A model generated the notes under the pieces. That model was not told where the DNA came from. It searched no databases and saw nothing but the letters and a program-made list of their open reading frames with translations. A stretch of 36,528 nt of DNA from JAGOEF01 sp964511665 (GTDB lineage Bacteria > Bacteroidota > Bacteroidia > Bacteroidales > ML635J-15): contig CAZEHA010000039.1 of assembly GCA_964511665.1 (NCBI GenBank), positions 1 through 36,528 of the forward strand, read 5' to 3'. Positions 7,822 to 17,301 of the stretch are shown here, in pieces; position 1 is the stretch's first letter, and every line of letters begins with the position of its first letter. A program made the translations under genes and the position numbers.

Positions 7822-9693
7822 TTATATATCTAGTTTTTCGTAAGGCGAATTCTGACTTATAAACTCGGGTACAATATTTTTCATTTCTTTTACAATGCTT
7901 TCTTCTTGTTTTTCTTCTACCTGGTTTATGATATTGTCGGTTAGTTCTTTGATATGATTGTAGTCGTATTCTCTCACTTTTGCAATCATAATTCGGGGGT
8001 GATAGGTAGTTACTGTATTTTCTTTATTGGCAAGCAGTTCTTCGTAGAGTTTTTCGCCGGGACGCAAGCCTGTAAAGCGAATCTGAATATCTTCTCCGAG
8101 TTTTAATCCCGAAAGTTGAATCATTTGTTTGGCAAGGTTTACAATTTTGATGGGTTCTCCCATATCGAAGATGAATATTTCGCCCCCCTCTCCCATGCTT
8201 CCTGCTTCAAGCACCAGCTGACAGGCTTCGGGGATGGTCATAAAGAAACGGGTAATTTCGGGATGGGTTACGGTTACAGGGCCTCCGGCTTCTATCTGTT
8301 TTTTAAATCGCGGTATTACCGATCCGTTTGAGCCCAATACGTTCCCAAAACGAGTGGTAATAAACATGGTTTTTTTAAACTGATTCATTGCCTGAATATA
8401 AATTTCGGCAATACGTTTCGAGGCTCCCATTACATTGGTGGGGTTCACGGCCTTGTCGGTAGAAACCATCACAAACTTTTTCACATCGTATTTCATTGAA
8501 ATGTCGGCCAGCAGGCGTGTTCCGGCCACGTTGTTAACGATGGCTGCCGCAGGATTGCGCTCCATCATGGGCACATGCTTGTAGGCCGCTGCATGATACA
8601 CATACTCGGGGCGAAACTGCTCGAAAGTTTTCTTTACCAATATTTCGTCGGTGATGTTGCCAATAACAATAGTATAGTTGCGGAACAAAAGCTTTTCTTC
8701 GAGTTCGGTTTCTAAATCATATAGTGGCGATTCGGCCATGTCGAACAAAACGAGCTGCTTTGGACTGAAGCGGGTAAGCTGGCGCACCATTTCGCTTCCT
8801 ATGGAACCCGCTGCTCCTGTTATCAAAATGGTTTTGTCGAGTAACTGCTTACGAAGGTGCTTCTTATCCATTTTTATTTCGGGACGTTGCAGCAAATCTT
8901 CGATGCGAATATTCTTTATCTGTTTTAAACTCAGCTCCCCGTTTATCCAACTCGATACGTCGGGAATGGTTTTAACCTGCACATCGTTGCTAAGGCAAAT
9001 ATCGGTGATTTCTTGCTTTATTTCAACCGGAACCTGCTTACGCGCAATAATAAGCGTTGATATTTCGAGTTTTACGATTTGTGATGCCAGCTCGTGAATG
9101 TTAAATACGTTGATGCCCTCAATTTTGTTTCCGAGCACCTTCGAATCGCAATCGAAAAATGCCACCATTCGGTATTTCGATTCGGTGTCGCGATCGAGAG
9201 TTTTTTTTGTAATCAAAGCAAGTTGTTCCGTCCCAAATATAGCCACCGATGTCGATTTTTTGCGTGGGTTGTTAAACTCCATAAACAAGGTTTTCACCAA
9301 CAATCGCGAGAAACTGAGAATGAAGGCTGTGGTAATAAAGTCGATAATGATTACCGACATTGGAATCAGATATTTTTGCCTGAAATAGAAGTTAATCACA
9401 TTGATAATGATGAGTACTGCACTGCCAATAGTTGTTACCAGAATAAGGCGTTGCACATCGCGGGTGCTGGTGTGGCGAACCATGCCTGCATAGGTTCTCG
9501 CCAGAATAAAACTAAATGCTCTTATAAAAAGCACAATGGGAACCACATACACAAACATCTGTATTTCGAAAGCCGGTACCTTAAAGTTGAAACGCAAATA
9601 ATAGGCAAACACAATTGAGAACAGACATATGGTAATGTCGATTAGAAAGATTACCCAGCGGGGCGTGATGCTTCGCAGTATATTTATATTCAT
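7822..9693 (-). CDS. Membrane-bound nucleotide-sugar 4,6-dehydratase/epimerase (CapD/WbpM/PglF type)
   Basis: Proteins of this type convert UDP-GlcNAc-like sugars to 4-keto-6-deoxy forms at the inner membrane, an early step in capsule, O-antigen or glycan synthesis. The 623-residue protein has four transmembrane helices (about 14-32, 46-65, 86-104 and 110-132), a first Rossmann-like CoA-binding-type domain (about 145-245), and a short-chain dehydrogenase domain with TILITGAAGSIGSE (288-301). In the SDR triad the usual YxxxK is MxxxK here (M422, K426 in NVMGASKR), as is normal for the large membrane-bound members. STDKAVNP is at 411-418. It is followed by the CvpA gene after 5 nt. The precise sugar substrate is unknown. 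Confidence 0.92.
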   Translation of the reverse strand: MNINILRSITPRWVIFLIDITICLFSIVFAYYLRFNFKVPAFEIQMFVYVVPIVLFIRAFSFILARTYAGMVRHTSTRDVQRLILVTTIGSAVLIIINVINFYFRQKYLIPMSVIIIDFITTAFILSFSRLLVKTLFMEFNNPRKKSTSVAIFGTEQLALITKKTLDRDTESKYRMVAFFDCDSKVLGNKIEGINVFNIHELASQIVKLEISTLIIARKQVPVEIKQEITDICLSNDVQVKTIPDVSSWINGELSLKQIKNIRIEDLLQRPEIKMDKKHLRKQLLDKTILITGAAGSIGSEMVRQLTRFSPKQLVLFDMAESPLYDLETELEEKLLFRNYTIVIGNITDEILVKKTFEQFRPEYVYHAAAYKHVPMMERNPAAAIVNNVAGTRLLADISMKYDVKKFVMVSTDKAVNPTNVMGASKRIAEIYIQAMNQFKKTMFITTRFGNVLGSNGSVIPRFKKQIEAGGPVTVTHPEITRFFMTIPEACQLVLEAGSMGEGGEIFIFDMGEPIKIVNLAKQMIQLSGLKLGEDIQIRFTGLRPGEKLYEELLANKENTVTTYHPRIMIAKVREYDYNHIKELTDNIINQVEEKQEESIVKEMKNIVPEFISQNSPYEKLDI

Positions 9694-9697
9694 AGGG

Positions 9698-9705
9698 CAA
9701 AAGTA
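9698..9705 (-). promoter_or_regulatory. Possible -7 box very close to the dehydratase start
   Basis: The minus strand reads TACTTTTG, a match to TAnnTTTG, ending only 4 nt before the ATG at 9693. If used, the transcript would have almost no leader. All other such boxes in the window lie 19 nt or more from their start codon, so this may be a chance match. Confidence 0.2.
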
Positions 9706-9747
9706 AAAAAAACCGTTCTATTTACACCTCACAACACAAAAATCGAA

Positions 9748-12700
9748 TTATTTCATGAGGCTGAGTACACAGGCAATTTTTTCGTGCCAGGTTTTTCCGC
9801 TTACATCGTATAGTTCGGCATAGATAATATAAATACCGATAGGGCATAGTTGGTTTCGGCTGTCGAGCCCATCCCAGGTGAGAGTTCCCATTAAGGGCAA
9901 GCTGGTGTTTTGAGCAAGCCAAACAATAAATCGGCCTTTGGCATCGTAAACGGCGATATTGGCAACAGTGCCCGGGGTTTCGAAACTAAACATAATATTC
10001 AACCTGTCGTCGAAGCCGTCGTTGTCGGGCGAAAACACCTTTGGATCAACGGTAATACTTCCTATTATTTCTGTGTCGGAAGGCCTGAACTGTGAGTTTT
10101 GATACCCCGGAGTAGCATAGCCCTCGCTGCCTGCCGCCGAATACCAGTTATTGTTATCTTGTGTGGGTGAGTCGAAATCGATTCTTTCGAGCGACACTCC
10201 ATCTTTCGACGATAACAGCGCAAAGTGCATGTTTTCGGAATAGGCAAATTCATCGATTACCGTCATCGACCGGTCGAATACCACCAAATTGCCTTCTTTA
10301 TCGGGAAGACTGGGCAAGGCTGCTGACTGAATAATTTTATCGGGATATGGCACATAATACCGGCTGCCAATATCAGAAGCATTTTCGGTTACCACCATGT
10401 AGTGTTGCGGAGGAATAAGCACACTGTAGGCCGAAGCTTGCTTGGCAGCATCGGGACTTCCTTCGGCATTGCGCTTCGAAAGCCATAGCTGCTTCAGGTC
10501 GAGTAGTTTTTCGGAACGGTTATAGAACTCTACAAAATCGTATCCTCCCGGATAGGGATTAAACAAAACTTCGTTTATCACCAAATCGCCCGGAGCTACC
10601 GAATCGGCTATACCGAAAATTACCTCATGATAATTTACCAGATTGTTGCCTGCGCAATCGACAATGCTGTCGGAAAATTCAAGGGTGTATATTAGCCCCT
10701 GTTCAAATACTGTATCGAATTTGAGTAATACCGACTCGTAGAGTGGAGGCTCGGCATATACCCAAACCGGATGTCCAATACTGCGGTCGACCCAATAATT
10801 ATCGGATTGCAACAAAGCGTCTATGCTCATAGCTTCGCTAAAATACACCCGCACTGTGTCGGCAAGGGTAATTTCGGCATATTGCACCAAGGGTGATTGT
10901 ATATCGTTGTTGGAAGCAGTTACTGAATTTTCTGCCGCCGGCGTACCCCCCGAAACATGAACACTGGCAGACCAATTGTTGCTGCCTTCGCACGGGTTGG
11001 TCAGGTCAATCATTTCGAGCGACCATCCGCCTTCTTTCTTAAAATTGTTGCGATACCATGCGTCGGAATAGCTCACGGCGTGAATATAGTTGCCTTCGCG
11101 CGACAATAGCGATACTGTAGCCCCTGCATTGGTAAGTGCAGGAAGTCCGGTAACTCCAACTATGCCCTGCATTCCCGAAAAAAGATTCAGATTGTTAACA
11201 TTACATAGCGCCACATAGGCACCGGGGTCAAGCGTATAGGCAGGCAGATTACAATAGCTGCTGTTCACACGAATTTGCCAGCCATCGAGGTCTAGCGGAA
11301 AATTGCTTGCATTATACAACTCGATATATTCTGCATTGGGAAGCCCCACCACCGGATCGGGGTCGGCCATGATTTCGGTGATGAGAATGTTGTGAATGCT
11401 TGCAGTATACACCGAAAAACTAAATTGGGAGGGAGTTGAAACATTGCCACAAACATCGGCAATAGCACCAATGCTTAGGGTGTATATCGTGTTTTCGGTA
11501 AATGACGAGCCTACATACAATCGAATGGTTTTTCGGTCGCTGTCGGTTTCGGCCAATTCAGGATGCCCAAAATCGGGGCTAATTTCATAGTTTTCGGTGT
11601 TGAGTGCCGATACTGTATCTACCGCTTCCGAAAAAACTACCTGAATGCCATTGCCCGCAAAAGTACTCACCGACACTACCGAAGGGGGTGTAAGGTCGGG
11701 GTTGCTGGCAAATACCGAGTTTATATAGCCGGGTGTTCCACCGCTTTCGTCGTTCGAAGCAGTCCAGTTCATCGAGGCTTCGCAGTAGTTGTATGGGTCG
11801 ATTTGTTCGAGCGACCATCCTCCGTCGTCCTTATTTCCGTCGCCATACCACGAAATGCTATAAGTTACTGCATTCACTTCTACGCTATCGGCATCAAGAA
11901 GTTTTAGTGTAGTGCCACTGTTCGAAATGGCCGGGAACGACGATATGGCAGCTATATTTATATCGGTGGCAAACAGTGCAGCCTTGTCGGGATGGCACAA
12001 CAGCAGATACGATTCTCCGGCTATTTGCACCGGCGGAAAGCTTCTTACATAATTACCCACAATAAGCCTCCATCCACTCAAATCGACCGTAGCCTGTGAT
12101 GTGTTAAAAATCTCGATATATTCTGCTTCGGGCAAACCCACCACAGGAGTTGGATCGGCCATAATTTCGTTGATTACTATCAGGTTGGGAGCTGTTGCCA
12201 CCCACGAGAACAAAACCGATGCGGCAGGCAATATGTTTCCTGCCAAGTCTTCGATGTTCTGATACTGTAGCAGGTAGTTTTCACCCGACACTATTTCGGA
12301 GGTAAAACTAAGCAACAACTGAGAGGGGTTGGCCTCGAAAAAACCGACAGTTTCTGGTTGCCCCAGCCCCTGGCTGGCATCATAATTTTCGGTATTGAGC
12401 ACAGCCGTTTCGAGCAATGCTTCATCGAAAATCAGCTTGAGTTTATTGGGTGGCACTACCACAGCCGAAAGCAATACAGGAGCCTCGGTGTCGGTAACAA
12501 AATTGCCGCTTACAACAAAATCGTCGAAGTAGATTTTGTCTTTGCGAGTGGTAGAATAAATGCAGCGAACACCAAAAAACGATGATGTTTCATGTGAATT
12601 ATCGAAAGCACTGCCCTCGGTTTGATAATCGAAACCACCTAAGGTGTCGCTATACAAACTCCAGTTTCCGGTTTCATTGCGGGTAACTTTTATGCGCACA

Positions 12701-13143
12701 TTCACTGTTGCCGTATTCAGCCTGCCGTTTGTGCCATCGATGATGCGCGTTGCGGCAGTACCTGTTTTGCGAAACAAACAAATATCGTCGTCGGTGTAGC
12801 CCACTCGTACATAGTAGCCGTTGAGCGATGCGCTCAGGTCGGCCTGACTGCTCATGAGATACACTTCGGTATAGTTCGACGACGACGGGTTAAAATCGTA
12901 TTGAACCACAAATTCCCATGAAGCATCGAGCACTGCCTGAGAGGGGGTAGAAAGATAAGCGTCGCCGGTAAACTCAGCTTCGTTCAGCCATAAACGATTG
13001 TCGGGGCTTACCTGAAACTTGGCATCATGGCCTGACCATGTGGGGTTGTAGGTGAAATCGCCATCGCCGAAGTTGTCGGTAAATTGGGCCGTAAGAACAA
13101 ACGGCATCATCAGAAAAAAAGCAAGCTGTAATATACGTATCAT
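9748..13143 (-). CDS. Large secreted lamin-tail-domain protein with gliding-type C-terminal domain
   Basis: The 1131-residue protein starts MIRILQLAFFLMMPFVLTAQ, a clean signal peptide cut after TAQ. An in-frame ATG at 13158 would add five residues. I prefer 13143 because it lies 19 nt from a -7 box, as in the other units here. Using numbering from the longer start, the parts are: an N-terminal jelly-roll-like domain (about 28-218), then three rounds of an SbsA-type Ig-like domain (about 224-320, 489-585, 752-850), each followed by a lamin-tail domain (about 325-440, 588-705, 856-975). The tell-tale strings are VINEIMADP, ITEIMADP and VINEVLFNP. The C-terminus (about 1038-1130) has FSPDNDGFDD and LTWDGLDSRNQLCPIGIYI, the FlgD-Ig/gliding-associated type that directs T9SS export. 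It is probably a surface adhesin or scaffold; its target is unknown. Confidence 0.88.
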   Translation of the reverse strand: MIRILQLAFFLMMPFVLTAQFTDNFGDGDFTYNPTWSGHDAKFQVSPDNRLWLNEAEFTGDAYLSTPSQAVLDASWEFVVQYDFNPSSSNYTEVYLMSSQADLSASLNGYYVRVGYTDDDICLFRKTGTAATRIIDGTNGRLNTATVNVRIKVTRNETGNWSLYSDTLGGFDYQTEGSAFDNSHETSSFFGVRCIYSTTRKDKIYFDDFVVSGNFVTDTEAPVLLSAVVVPPNKLKLIFDEALLETAVLNTENYDASQGLGQPETVGFFEANPSQLLLSFTSEIVSGENYLLQYQNIEDLAGNILPAASVLFSWVATAPNLIVINEIMADPTPVVGLPEAEYIEIFNTSQATVDLSGWRLIVGNYVRSFPPVQIAGESYLLLCHPDKAALFATDINIAAISSFPAISNSGTTLKLLDADSVEVNAVTYSISWYGDGNKDDGGWSLEQIDPYNYCEASMNWTASNDESGGTPGYINSVFASNPDLTPPSVVSVSTFAGNGIQVVFSEAVDTVSALNTENYEISPDFGHPELAETDSDRKTIRLYVGSSFTENTIYTLSIGAIADVCGNVSTPSQFSFSVYTASIHNILITEIMADPDPVVGLPNAEYIELYNASNFPLDLDGWQIRVNSSYCNLPAYTLDPGAYVALCNVNNLNLFSGMQGIVGVTGLPALTNAGATVSLLSREGNYIHAVSYSDAWYRNNFKKEGGWSLEMIDLTNPCEGSNNWSASVHVSGGTPAAENSVTASNNDIQSPLVQYAEITLADTVRVYFSEAMSIDALLQSDNYWVDRSIGHPVWVYAEPPLYESVLLKFDTVFEQGLIYTLEFSDSIVDCAGNNLVNYHEVIFGIADSVAPGDLVINEVLFNPYPGGYDFVEFYNRSEKLLDLKQLWLSKRNAEGSPDAAKQASAYSVLIPPQHYMVVTENASDIGSRYYVPYPDKIIQSAALPSLPDKEGNLVVFDRSMTVIDEFAYSENMHFALLSSKDGVSLERIDFDSPTQDNNNWYSAAGSEGYATPGYQNSQFRPSDTEIIGSITVDPKVFSPDNDGFDDRLNIMFSFETPGTVANIAVYDAKGRFIVWLAQNTSLPLMGTLTWDGLDSRNQLCPIGIYIIYAELYDVSGKTWHEKIACVLSLMK

Positions 13144-13162
13144 AAAACTTATGTTCATGCAA

Positions 13163-13170
13163 CAAACTTA
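13163..13170 (-). promoter_or_regulatory. -7 box for the lamin-tail protein gene
   Basis: The minus strand reads TAAGTTTG, matching TAnnTTTG. It ends 19 nt before the ATG at 13143 but only 4 nt before the alternative ATG at 13158, which is the reason for choosing the shorter protein. No clear -33 box is seen. Confidence 0.5.
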
Positions 13171-13273
13171 CAAAAAGTTTGGTAACTCATGGTTAAATCT
13201 TTTGTGTAATTGAAATCACACCATGATGAAGCATGCTATTTGCAAAGGATAAAAGAAGAAATTGCATAATTTC

Positions 13274-13306
13274 AAAAAAAAGTATGTAGCCGGACAACTT
13301 TTTTTT
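13274..13306. repeat. Inverted repeat of A/T tracts in the divergent promoter region
   Basis: Eight A's plus GT (13274-13283) and AC plus eight T's (13297-13306) form a perfect 10-bp inverted repeat around a 13-nt GC-richer centre. It lies between two divergent genes, upstream of the plus-strand promoter at 13326-13359, so it is unlikely to be a terminator. It could be a protein-binding site or bent-DNA element. Confidence 0.45.
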
Positions 13307-13325
13307 ACAATATTTTGTCTATGTA

Positions 13326-13359
13326 TTTGTTATAATAGAACCAAATATTAGTAAATTTG
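13326..13359 (+). promoter_or_regulatory. Promoter of the secreted-protein array (-33 TTTG, -7 TAAATTTG)
   Basis: TTTG at 13326-13329 and TAAATTTG at 13352-13359 match both Bacteroidota promoter boxes with 22 nt between them. The -7 box ends 24 nt before the ATG at 13384. This is the best promoter in the window and may drive at least the first two array genes, which are only 16 nt apart. Confidence 0.65.
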
Positions 13360-13383
13360 TAGGATTCTAATACAAACCACGGT

Positions 13384-14919
13384 ATGAGAAAAATGGCATT
13401 ATTCCCGATTGTTCTGATTGCATCCCTGTTTGGCTGTCAGCAAGTCTGTTCTCAAAACCCCGATTACAGCAACTATGTAATTGACGAAAACACTTACATT
13501 AAGGTTTGTTTCACAGGAACCCACACTTTTGTAAGCGATTTGGGGTTTTATTTAGTCGCCAGCCCCCAAAATTCTTCGAAAACAAGCGAATATATTGAAG
13601 TAAAGCTCATGCCTGCTATTGGACTGTACTCAGATGCAACAGCAAGTATTGATGGTATTCCGGTTGAAAATTTTGGTTGCATCGACCCACCTCCATGGCA
13701 ATTTTATACATGCAATAGTGGAAACGATTTCAACAACTTTTGTTTTTCAACACATTCCAATATAGGGGGGGCTCCAATAAGTTCAATAGACCCACAATAC
13801 GCTCCTTGTGTTTGCGAGCTTGAAACGCCGTTAGAAGGGTTAGTAGCATCAGCCGGACCATGGAATCCTCTCTATGGAATAAACCCTGCAAATACAAACT
13901 GGTTTGTTCAAATTCGTGATTGCTACGGGTTAGATGTTGGAACATTAGATTGGGTTTCGCTATATATAGGGTTTAACATAGATTGCGGTTGTCATTATCG
14001 ACATTTTTTTCAAGCAGGGTATATTATAAATGAAAATACCTGTTTATTCGAAGATGCTCCATTGGTTCCATTAGTAGTTGATTTGGATTATATTCATTAC
14101 TCCAGTGGCACACCCAAAATTTGCCAAGTTGAAACCAGTGCTGCCAATTACAATGTACTTAGTTGGGTTAAAGATTATAACAATCAGTTTATTGATCATT
14201 ATTTAATTTATCGTAAACAAGAACCGAATGGCAGCTATTTCCAACTGAGCCAGTCTGATTATGACCAGGAACCTACGTTTTTGGATGGAACAGCGCAGCC
14301 ACATTTATATTCTTACCGTTATAGAATTTCGGTGATTGATACTTGTGGAAATGAAATACAAAGCCTAAGTCACAAAACCTTTTTGCTGAGTTATACTATT
14401 GAAACCGAAGGTGTTTGGAACTTATTGTGGCAAAACTACGAAGGTGTTAATTACTCCGACATTGAAATTTATCGAGGAACAAACCCCGATGAGATGGAAT
14501 TGCTTACTACGGTTCCTGCTTCTGCGACAGCATACACCGACAATGAAGCCCCGATGGGGAGCTACGTATATTATCAATTGAAAATTGTGAATCCCAATAA
14601 TTGCAATGCACAGAAAAGTGAAGGAGAAATTGTGTCGAATATTGCTACCAACGACGAAGGATATTATTTACACCAGATCACCCCGCTAATTCAAACTCAG
14701 TTCACCCTCTCGCCCAACCCCACCAGCAACACCGTTTTCGTTTCGTTCGATGCCCCCAAGGCCAAACTTAGCATTTGCGACCTGAACGGTAAAAGCTTAA
14801 TTGTGAAAAATGACTTCACCGGTGGAGAAATCAATATCGGACATCTGAAAGCGGGTGTGTATGTGGTGAAGATGGAGACGGATGAGGGTATTGCTGTAAA
14901 AAAACTGATTGTTCAATAA
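13384..14919 (+). CDS. Secreted protein with P-domain-like and fibronectin-like modules, T9SS sorting domain (paralogue 1)
   Basis: The 511-residue protein has an N-terminal signal peptide ending near QQVCSQ. The stretch LFGC within it resembles a lipobox, but F at -2 is unusual. Residues about 38-200 resemble the proprotein-convertase P domain: THTFVSDLGFYLVAS near the start and WFVQIRDCYGLDVGTLDWVS (173-192) near the end. About 14 cysteines in the N-terminal half suggest disulfides. Two fibronectin-III-like units follow (about 250-425). The last 75 residues are a type A sorting domain with LSPNPTSNTVFVS and LKAGVYVVKMETDEG. No protease domain is present, so a binding role is more likely than catalysis. 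It heads an array with paralogues at 14936 and 17302. Confidence 0.85.
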   Translation: MRKMALFPIVLIASLFGCQQVCSQNPDYSNYVIDENTYIKVCFTGTHTFVSDLGFYLVASPQNSSKTSEYIEVKLMPAIGLYSDATASIDGIPVENFGCIDPPPWQFYTCNSGNDFNNFCFSTHSNIGGAPISSIDPQYAPCVCELETPLEGLVASAGPWNPLYGINPANTNWFVQIRDCYGLDVGTLDWVSLYIGFNIDCGCHYRHFFQAGYIINENTCLFEDAPLVPLVVDLDYIHYSSGTPKICQVETSAANYNVLSWVKDYNNQFIDHYLIYRKQEPNGSYFQLSQSDYDQEPTFLDGTAQPHLYSYRYRISVIDTCGNEIQSLSHKTFLLSYTIETEGVWNLLWQNYEGVNYSDIEIYRGTNPDEMELLTTVPASATAYTDNEAPMGSYVYYQLKIVNPNNCNAQKSEGEIVSNIATNDEGYYLHQITPLIQTQFTLSPNPTSNTVFVSFDAPKAKLSICDLNGKSLIVKNDFTGGEINIGHLKAGVYVVKMETDEGIAVKKLIVQ

Positions 14920-14935
14920 ATAACACAATAGAATT

Positions 14936-17119
14936 ATGGCATTACTAACTCGCATTTTATTTACGTCAGGCATGGTGCTTCTGTTGTTGCCTAGCTTGTT
15001 TTCTCAGGAGTATATCATCAGCACTGGCACAGTAGCCCTATACGATTCGGGAGGTTCCGGCAACAATTGTTTGGCCTCTAAGGTTTCATCAAACAACAAT
15101 GTTCAGAATAGCGATGTCGCAGTTCAAAATAAATTAACGGAATGTCAGGCGTATCAAAACTCAATAGCTGCAAATATCAGTTATGCACATCCCGATTCAA
15201 TTTTTCTTGATATCTGCAAAGGAACTGAAATCAATTTCACGGCAATCAGCGATTTCTACAGTAACCAAACACAGGGCTATCAACAGACTACCGAAAATAC
15301 CCGATATATCTGGACGCTTACAAGGGGCTATTTCGACATAATTACCGAAGTATCGGGCGAAGGATTAAATACGTTCAACTACAGCTTCGACGAAGCCGGT
15401 GGCTATATTGTAAGGCTGCGTTCAGAAGATATTATGCAATGTGAGGCCGATGCAGAAGTTAGTATCAGGCTAAGAGTATCGCGGCCTCCTGACTTTTTTG
15501 GCAGCCACATTACTCCGGATGAAATTTGCCCCGGGCACGAAGTGTTGCTACATGGCGAGGTTTCGTCGCAAACCTTCAATATGCATTCGGCAATTACTCA
15601 TGTAAATCAATGTATTACCGATCAGGAGATTATTGAAATACCTATTTCGGTTAACTTTTTCGACAATGGAAATGTAAGTATTGGCAATGTTGACGATATA
15701 GCCTCGATATGCATGAATTTCGAGCATTCATATGCCGGCGATTTGTATATCGACCTCTTTTGTCCGACAAATCAATCGGTACGACTTCATAATTATTACA
15801 CCTGTAATAACTCCTATTTTGGTTATCCGAATCAGCTTGACAATTGCGAACCGGGAACCGGATTACAGTATTGCTGGAGCTCAAGCGCAGAAAATCCCAT
15901 ACAAAGCAATTGTCAGTCGTATAATACCATACTACCCGGGAACTATCTTCCGCCACAATCGTTCGAAGCCTTAATCGGATGCCCGGTAAATGGTGAATGG
16001 AAAATTCAAATATACGACAATTGGGGTAGCGACGATGGGTATGTTTTTTCGGTTGAACTGGCATTTAATCCGGAACTTTTTCCCGAAACAGAGCCCTGGG
16101 TTTATACCATAAGCTACGATTTGTCGGAAACCACCACAAGTGCCTATTGGTCGGGGACCGGAACAAACGGGAATTTTGGTGCCGACCAAGTAGTATTTCC
16201 ACAGGGCGAAAACATAAGTGTTCCTTACGTATTTACCGTTTCCGATAATTTTGGGTGCACCTACGATACAACTTTAATCTTGAACATCAGAGATGTGCGC
16301 GACAATTTATGTTGCCCCATTTCTACGCCTGAAATATGCTATGTTACTACCAACTCCAATAACAAAGCAGTGCTGTATTGGACGAACCCCGACTGGCAAA
16401 TCGACTCAATTTATATTTACAAAGAAATTGATGGAGAATATCAGAAAATTGCGGTAATTGCCGGAACAGCCAGTGCATATATCGATGGGCAGTCGAAACC
16501 TCATCTTGTATCGGAAAAATACCGAATATCGTTTTGGAACTCATGTAACGAGGAAAGCTTTTTAAGCAGCTATCACAAAAATATGTTGTTAAACCTCAGC
16601 TATATCGACAACAATTCATTTCGGTTGAATTGGTCGGCATACGAAGGTATCGATATTGATAATATAAAAATATGCCGTGGAAGCACTCCCGAAAGTATAT
16701 TATGGTTGGCCACCATTGAGGGAGATGCCACAGAATTTATTGATGACAATTTACCCAACGGCTACACCCACTTGTATTACATAGTTGATATCAATTATCA
16801 CGACTGCAGTGCCCAAAGCAACGACCGGCTAATTCGTTCGAATATTGCCACCAACAATGCCGATTATTATTTTTCTATCTCTACGCAAATGGCAATCCCT
16901 TTCAAAATATCGCCCAACCCCGCCCGCAATACCGTAAATGTTTCGTTCGAGGCCCCCAACGCCAAGTTGAGCATTTGCGACCTGAACGGGAAAAGTTTAA
17001 TAGTGAAAAATGCCTTTACCGGCGGCGAAATCAATATCGAACACCTGAAAGCGGGCGTGTATGTGGTGAAGCTGGAGACGGATGAGGGTGTTGGTGTGAG
17101 GAAATTGGTGGTGGAATAA
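14936..17119 (+). CDS. Secreted protein with PKD-like, P-domain and fibronectin-like modules, T9SS sorting domain (paralogue 2)
   Basis: The 727-residue protein begins with a signal peptide ending near SLFSQ. It has an extra PKD-like domain (about 85-195, IWTLTRGYF to GGYIVRLRS) that paralogues 1 and 3 lack. A P-domain follows (about 225-405, with FEHSYAGDLYIDLFCP and GEWKIQIYDNWGSDDG), then two fibronectin-III-like units (about 470-640). The type A sorting domain is at 653-727. Its sorting domain is close to that of paralogue 1 at the DNA level, although the bodies are far apart. It begins 16 nt after the previous stop, so the two genes are probably co-transcribed. Its stop codon is followed within 2 nt by the left arm of repeat copy A. 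Confidence 0.85.
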   Translation: MALLTRILFTSGMVLLLLPSLFSQEYIISTGTVALYDSGGSGNNCLASKVSSNNNVQNSDVAVQNKLTECQAYQNSIAANISYAHPDSIFLDICKGTEINFTAISDFYSNQTQGYQQTTENTRYIWTLTRGYFDIITEVSGEGLNTFNYSFDEAGGYIVRLRSEDIMQCEADAEVSIRLRVSRPPDFFGSHITPDEICPGHEVLLHGEVSSQTFNMHSAITHVNQCITDQEIIEIPISVNFFDNGNVSIGNVDDIASICMNFEHSYAGDLYIDLFCPTNQSVRLHNYYTCNNSYFGYPNQLDNCEPGTGLQYCWSSSAENPIQSNCQSYNTILPGNYLPPQSFEALIGCPVNGEWKIQIYDNWGSDDGYVFSVELAFNPELFPETEPWVYTISYDLSETTTSAYWSGTGTNGNFGADQVVFPQGENISVPYVFTVSDNFGCTYDTTLILNIRDVRDNLCCPISTPEICYVTTNSNNKAVLYWTNPDWQIDSIYIYKEIDGEYQKIAVIAGTASAYIDGQSKPHLVSEKYRISFWNSCNEESFLSSYHKNMLLNLSYIDNNSFRLNWSAYEGIDIDNIKICRGSTPESILWLATIEGDATEFIDDNLPNGYTHLYYIVDINYHDCSAQSNDRLIRSNIATNNADYYFSISTQMAIPFKISPNPARNTVNVSFEAPNAKLSICDLNGKSLIVKNAFTGGEINIEHLKAGVYVVKLETDEGVGVRKLVVE

Positions 17120-17121
17120 AT

Positions 17122-17285
17122 GAATACAAGAATGCAGAAGACAGAATTCAGAATACAGAAGGGGCGAGTTACAATGCAAGAAAATCCCGCTGTTCCGAGA
17201 AGGTTTGGCAAGCTCAAGCCGGAGTCAATCGAATTCGAATTGCCAGCCGCCCACTTCTGTATTCTGTCTCCTGAATTCTGTATTC
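17122..17285 (+). repeat. Palindromic heptad-arm repeat, copy A (diverged)
   Basis: The left arm (17122-17161) is made of 7-nt units of form AANNCAG ending in AAG: AATGCAG, AAGACAG, AATTCAG, AATACAG. The core is 17162-17253, exactly 92 nt. The right arm (17254-17285) is the inverse, CTTCTG followed by TATTCTG, TCTCCTG, AATTCTG and TATTC. By hand count the core differs from copy C at 31 of 92 positions without any gap. The copy starts 2 nt after the previous stop codon and ends 16 nt before the next start, filling the whole intergenic space. Confidence 0.85.
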
Positions 17286-17301
17286 CCAAAAACAAAACAT
17301 A

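Noticed and set aside
8400..8440. Missing catalytic tyrosine in the dehydratase (MxxxK instead of YxxxK)
   Set aside because: Methionine at this place is the normal state of the large membrane-bound WbpM/PglF-type enzymes, so it is not a defect.
13384..13455. Lipoprotein signal in the first array protein (LFGC)
   Set aside because: Phe at -2 is unusual for a lipobox, and a later SPase I-type site (VCSQ) together with a T9SS sorting domain fits an ordinary secreted protein better.
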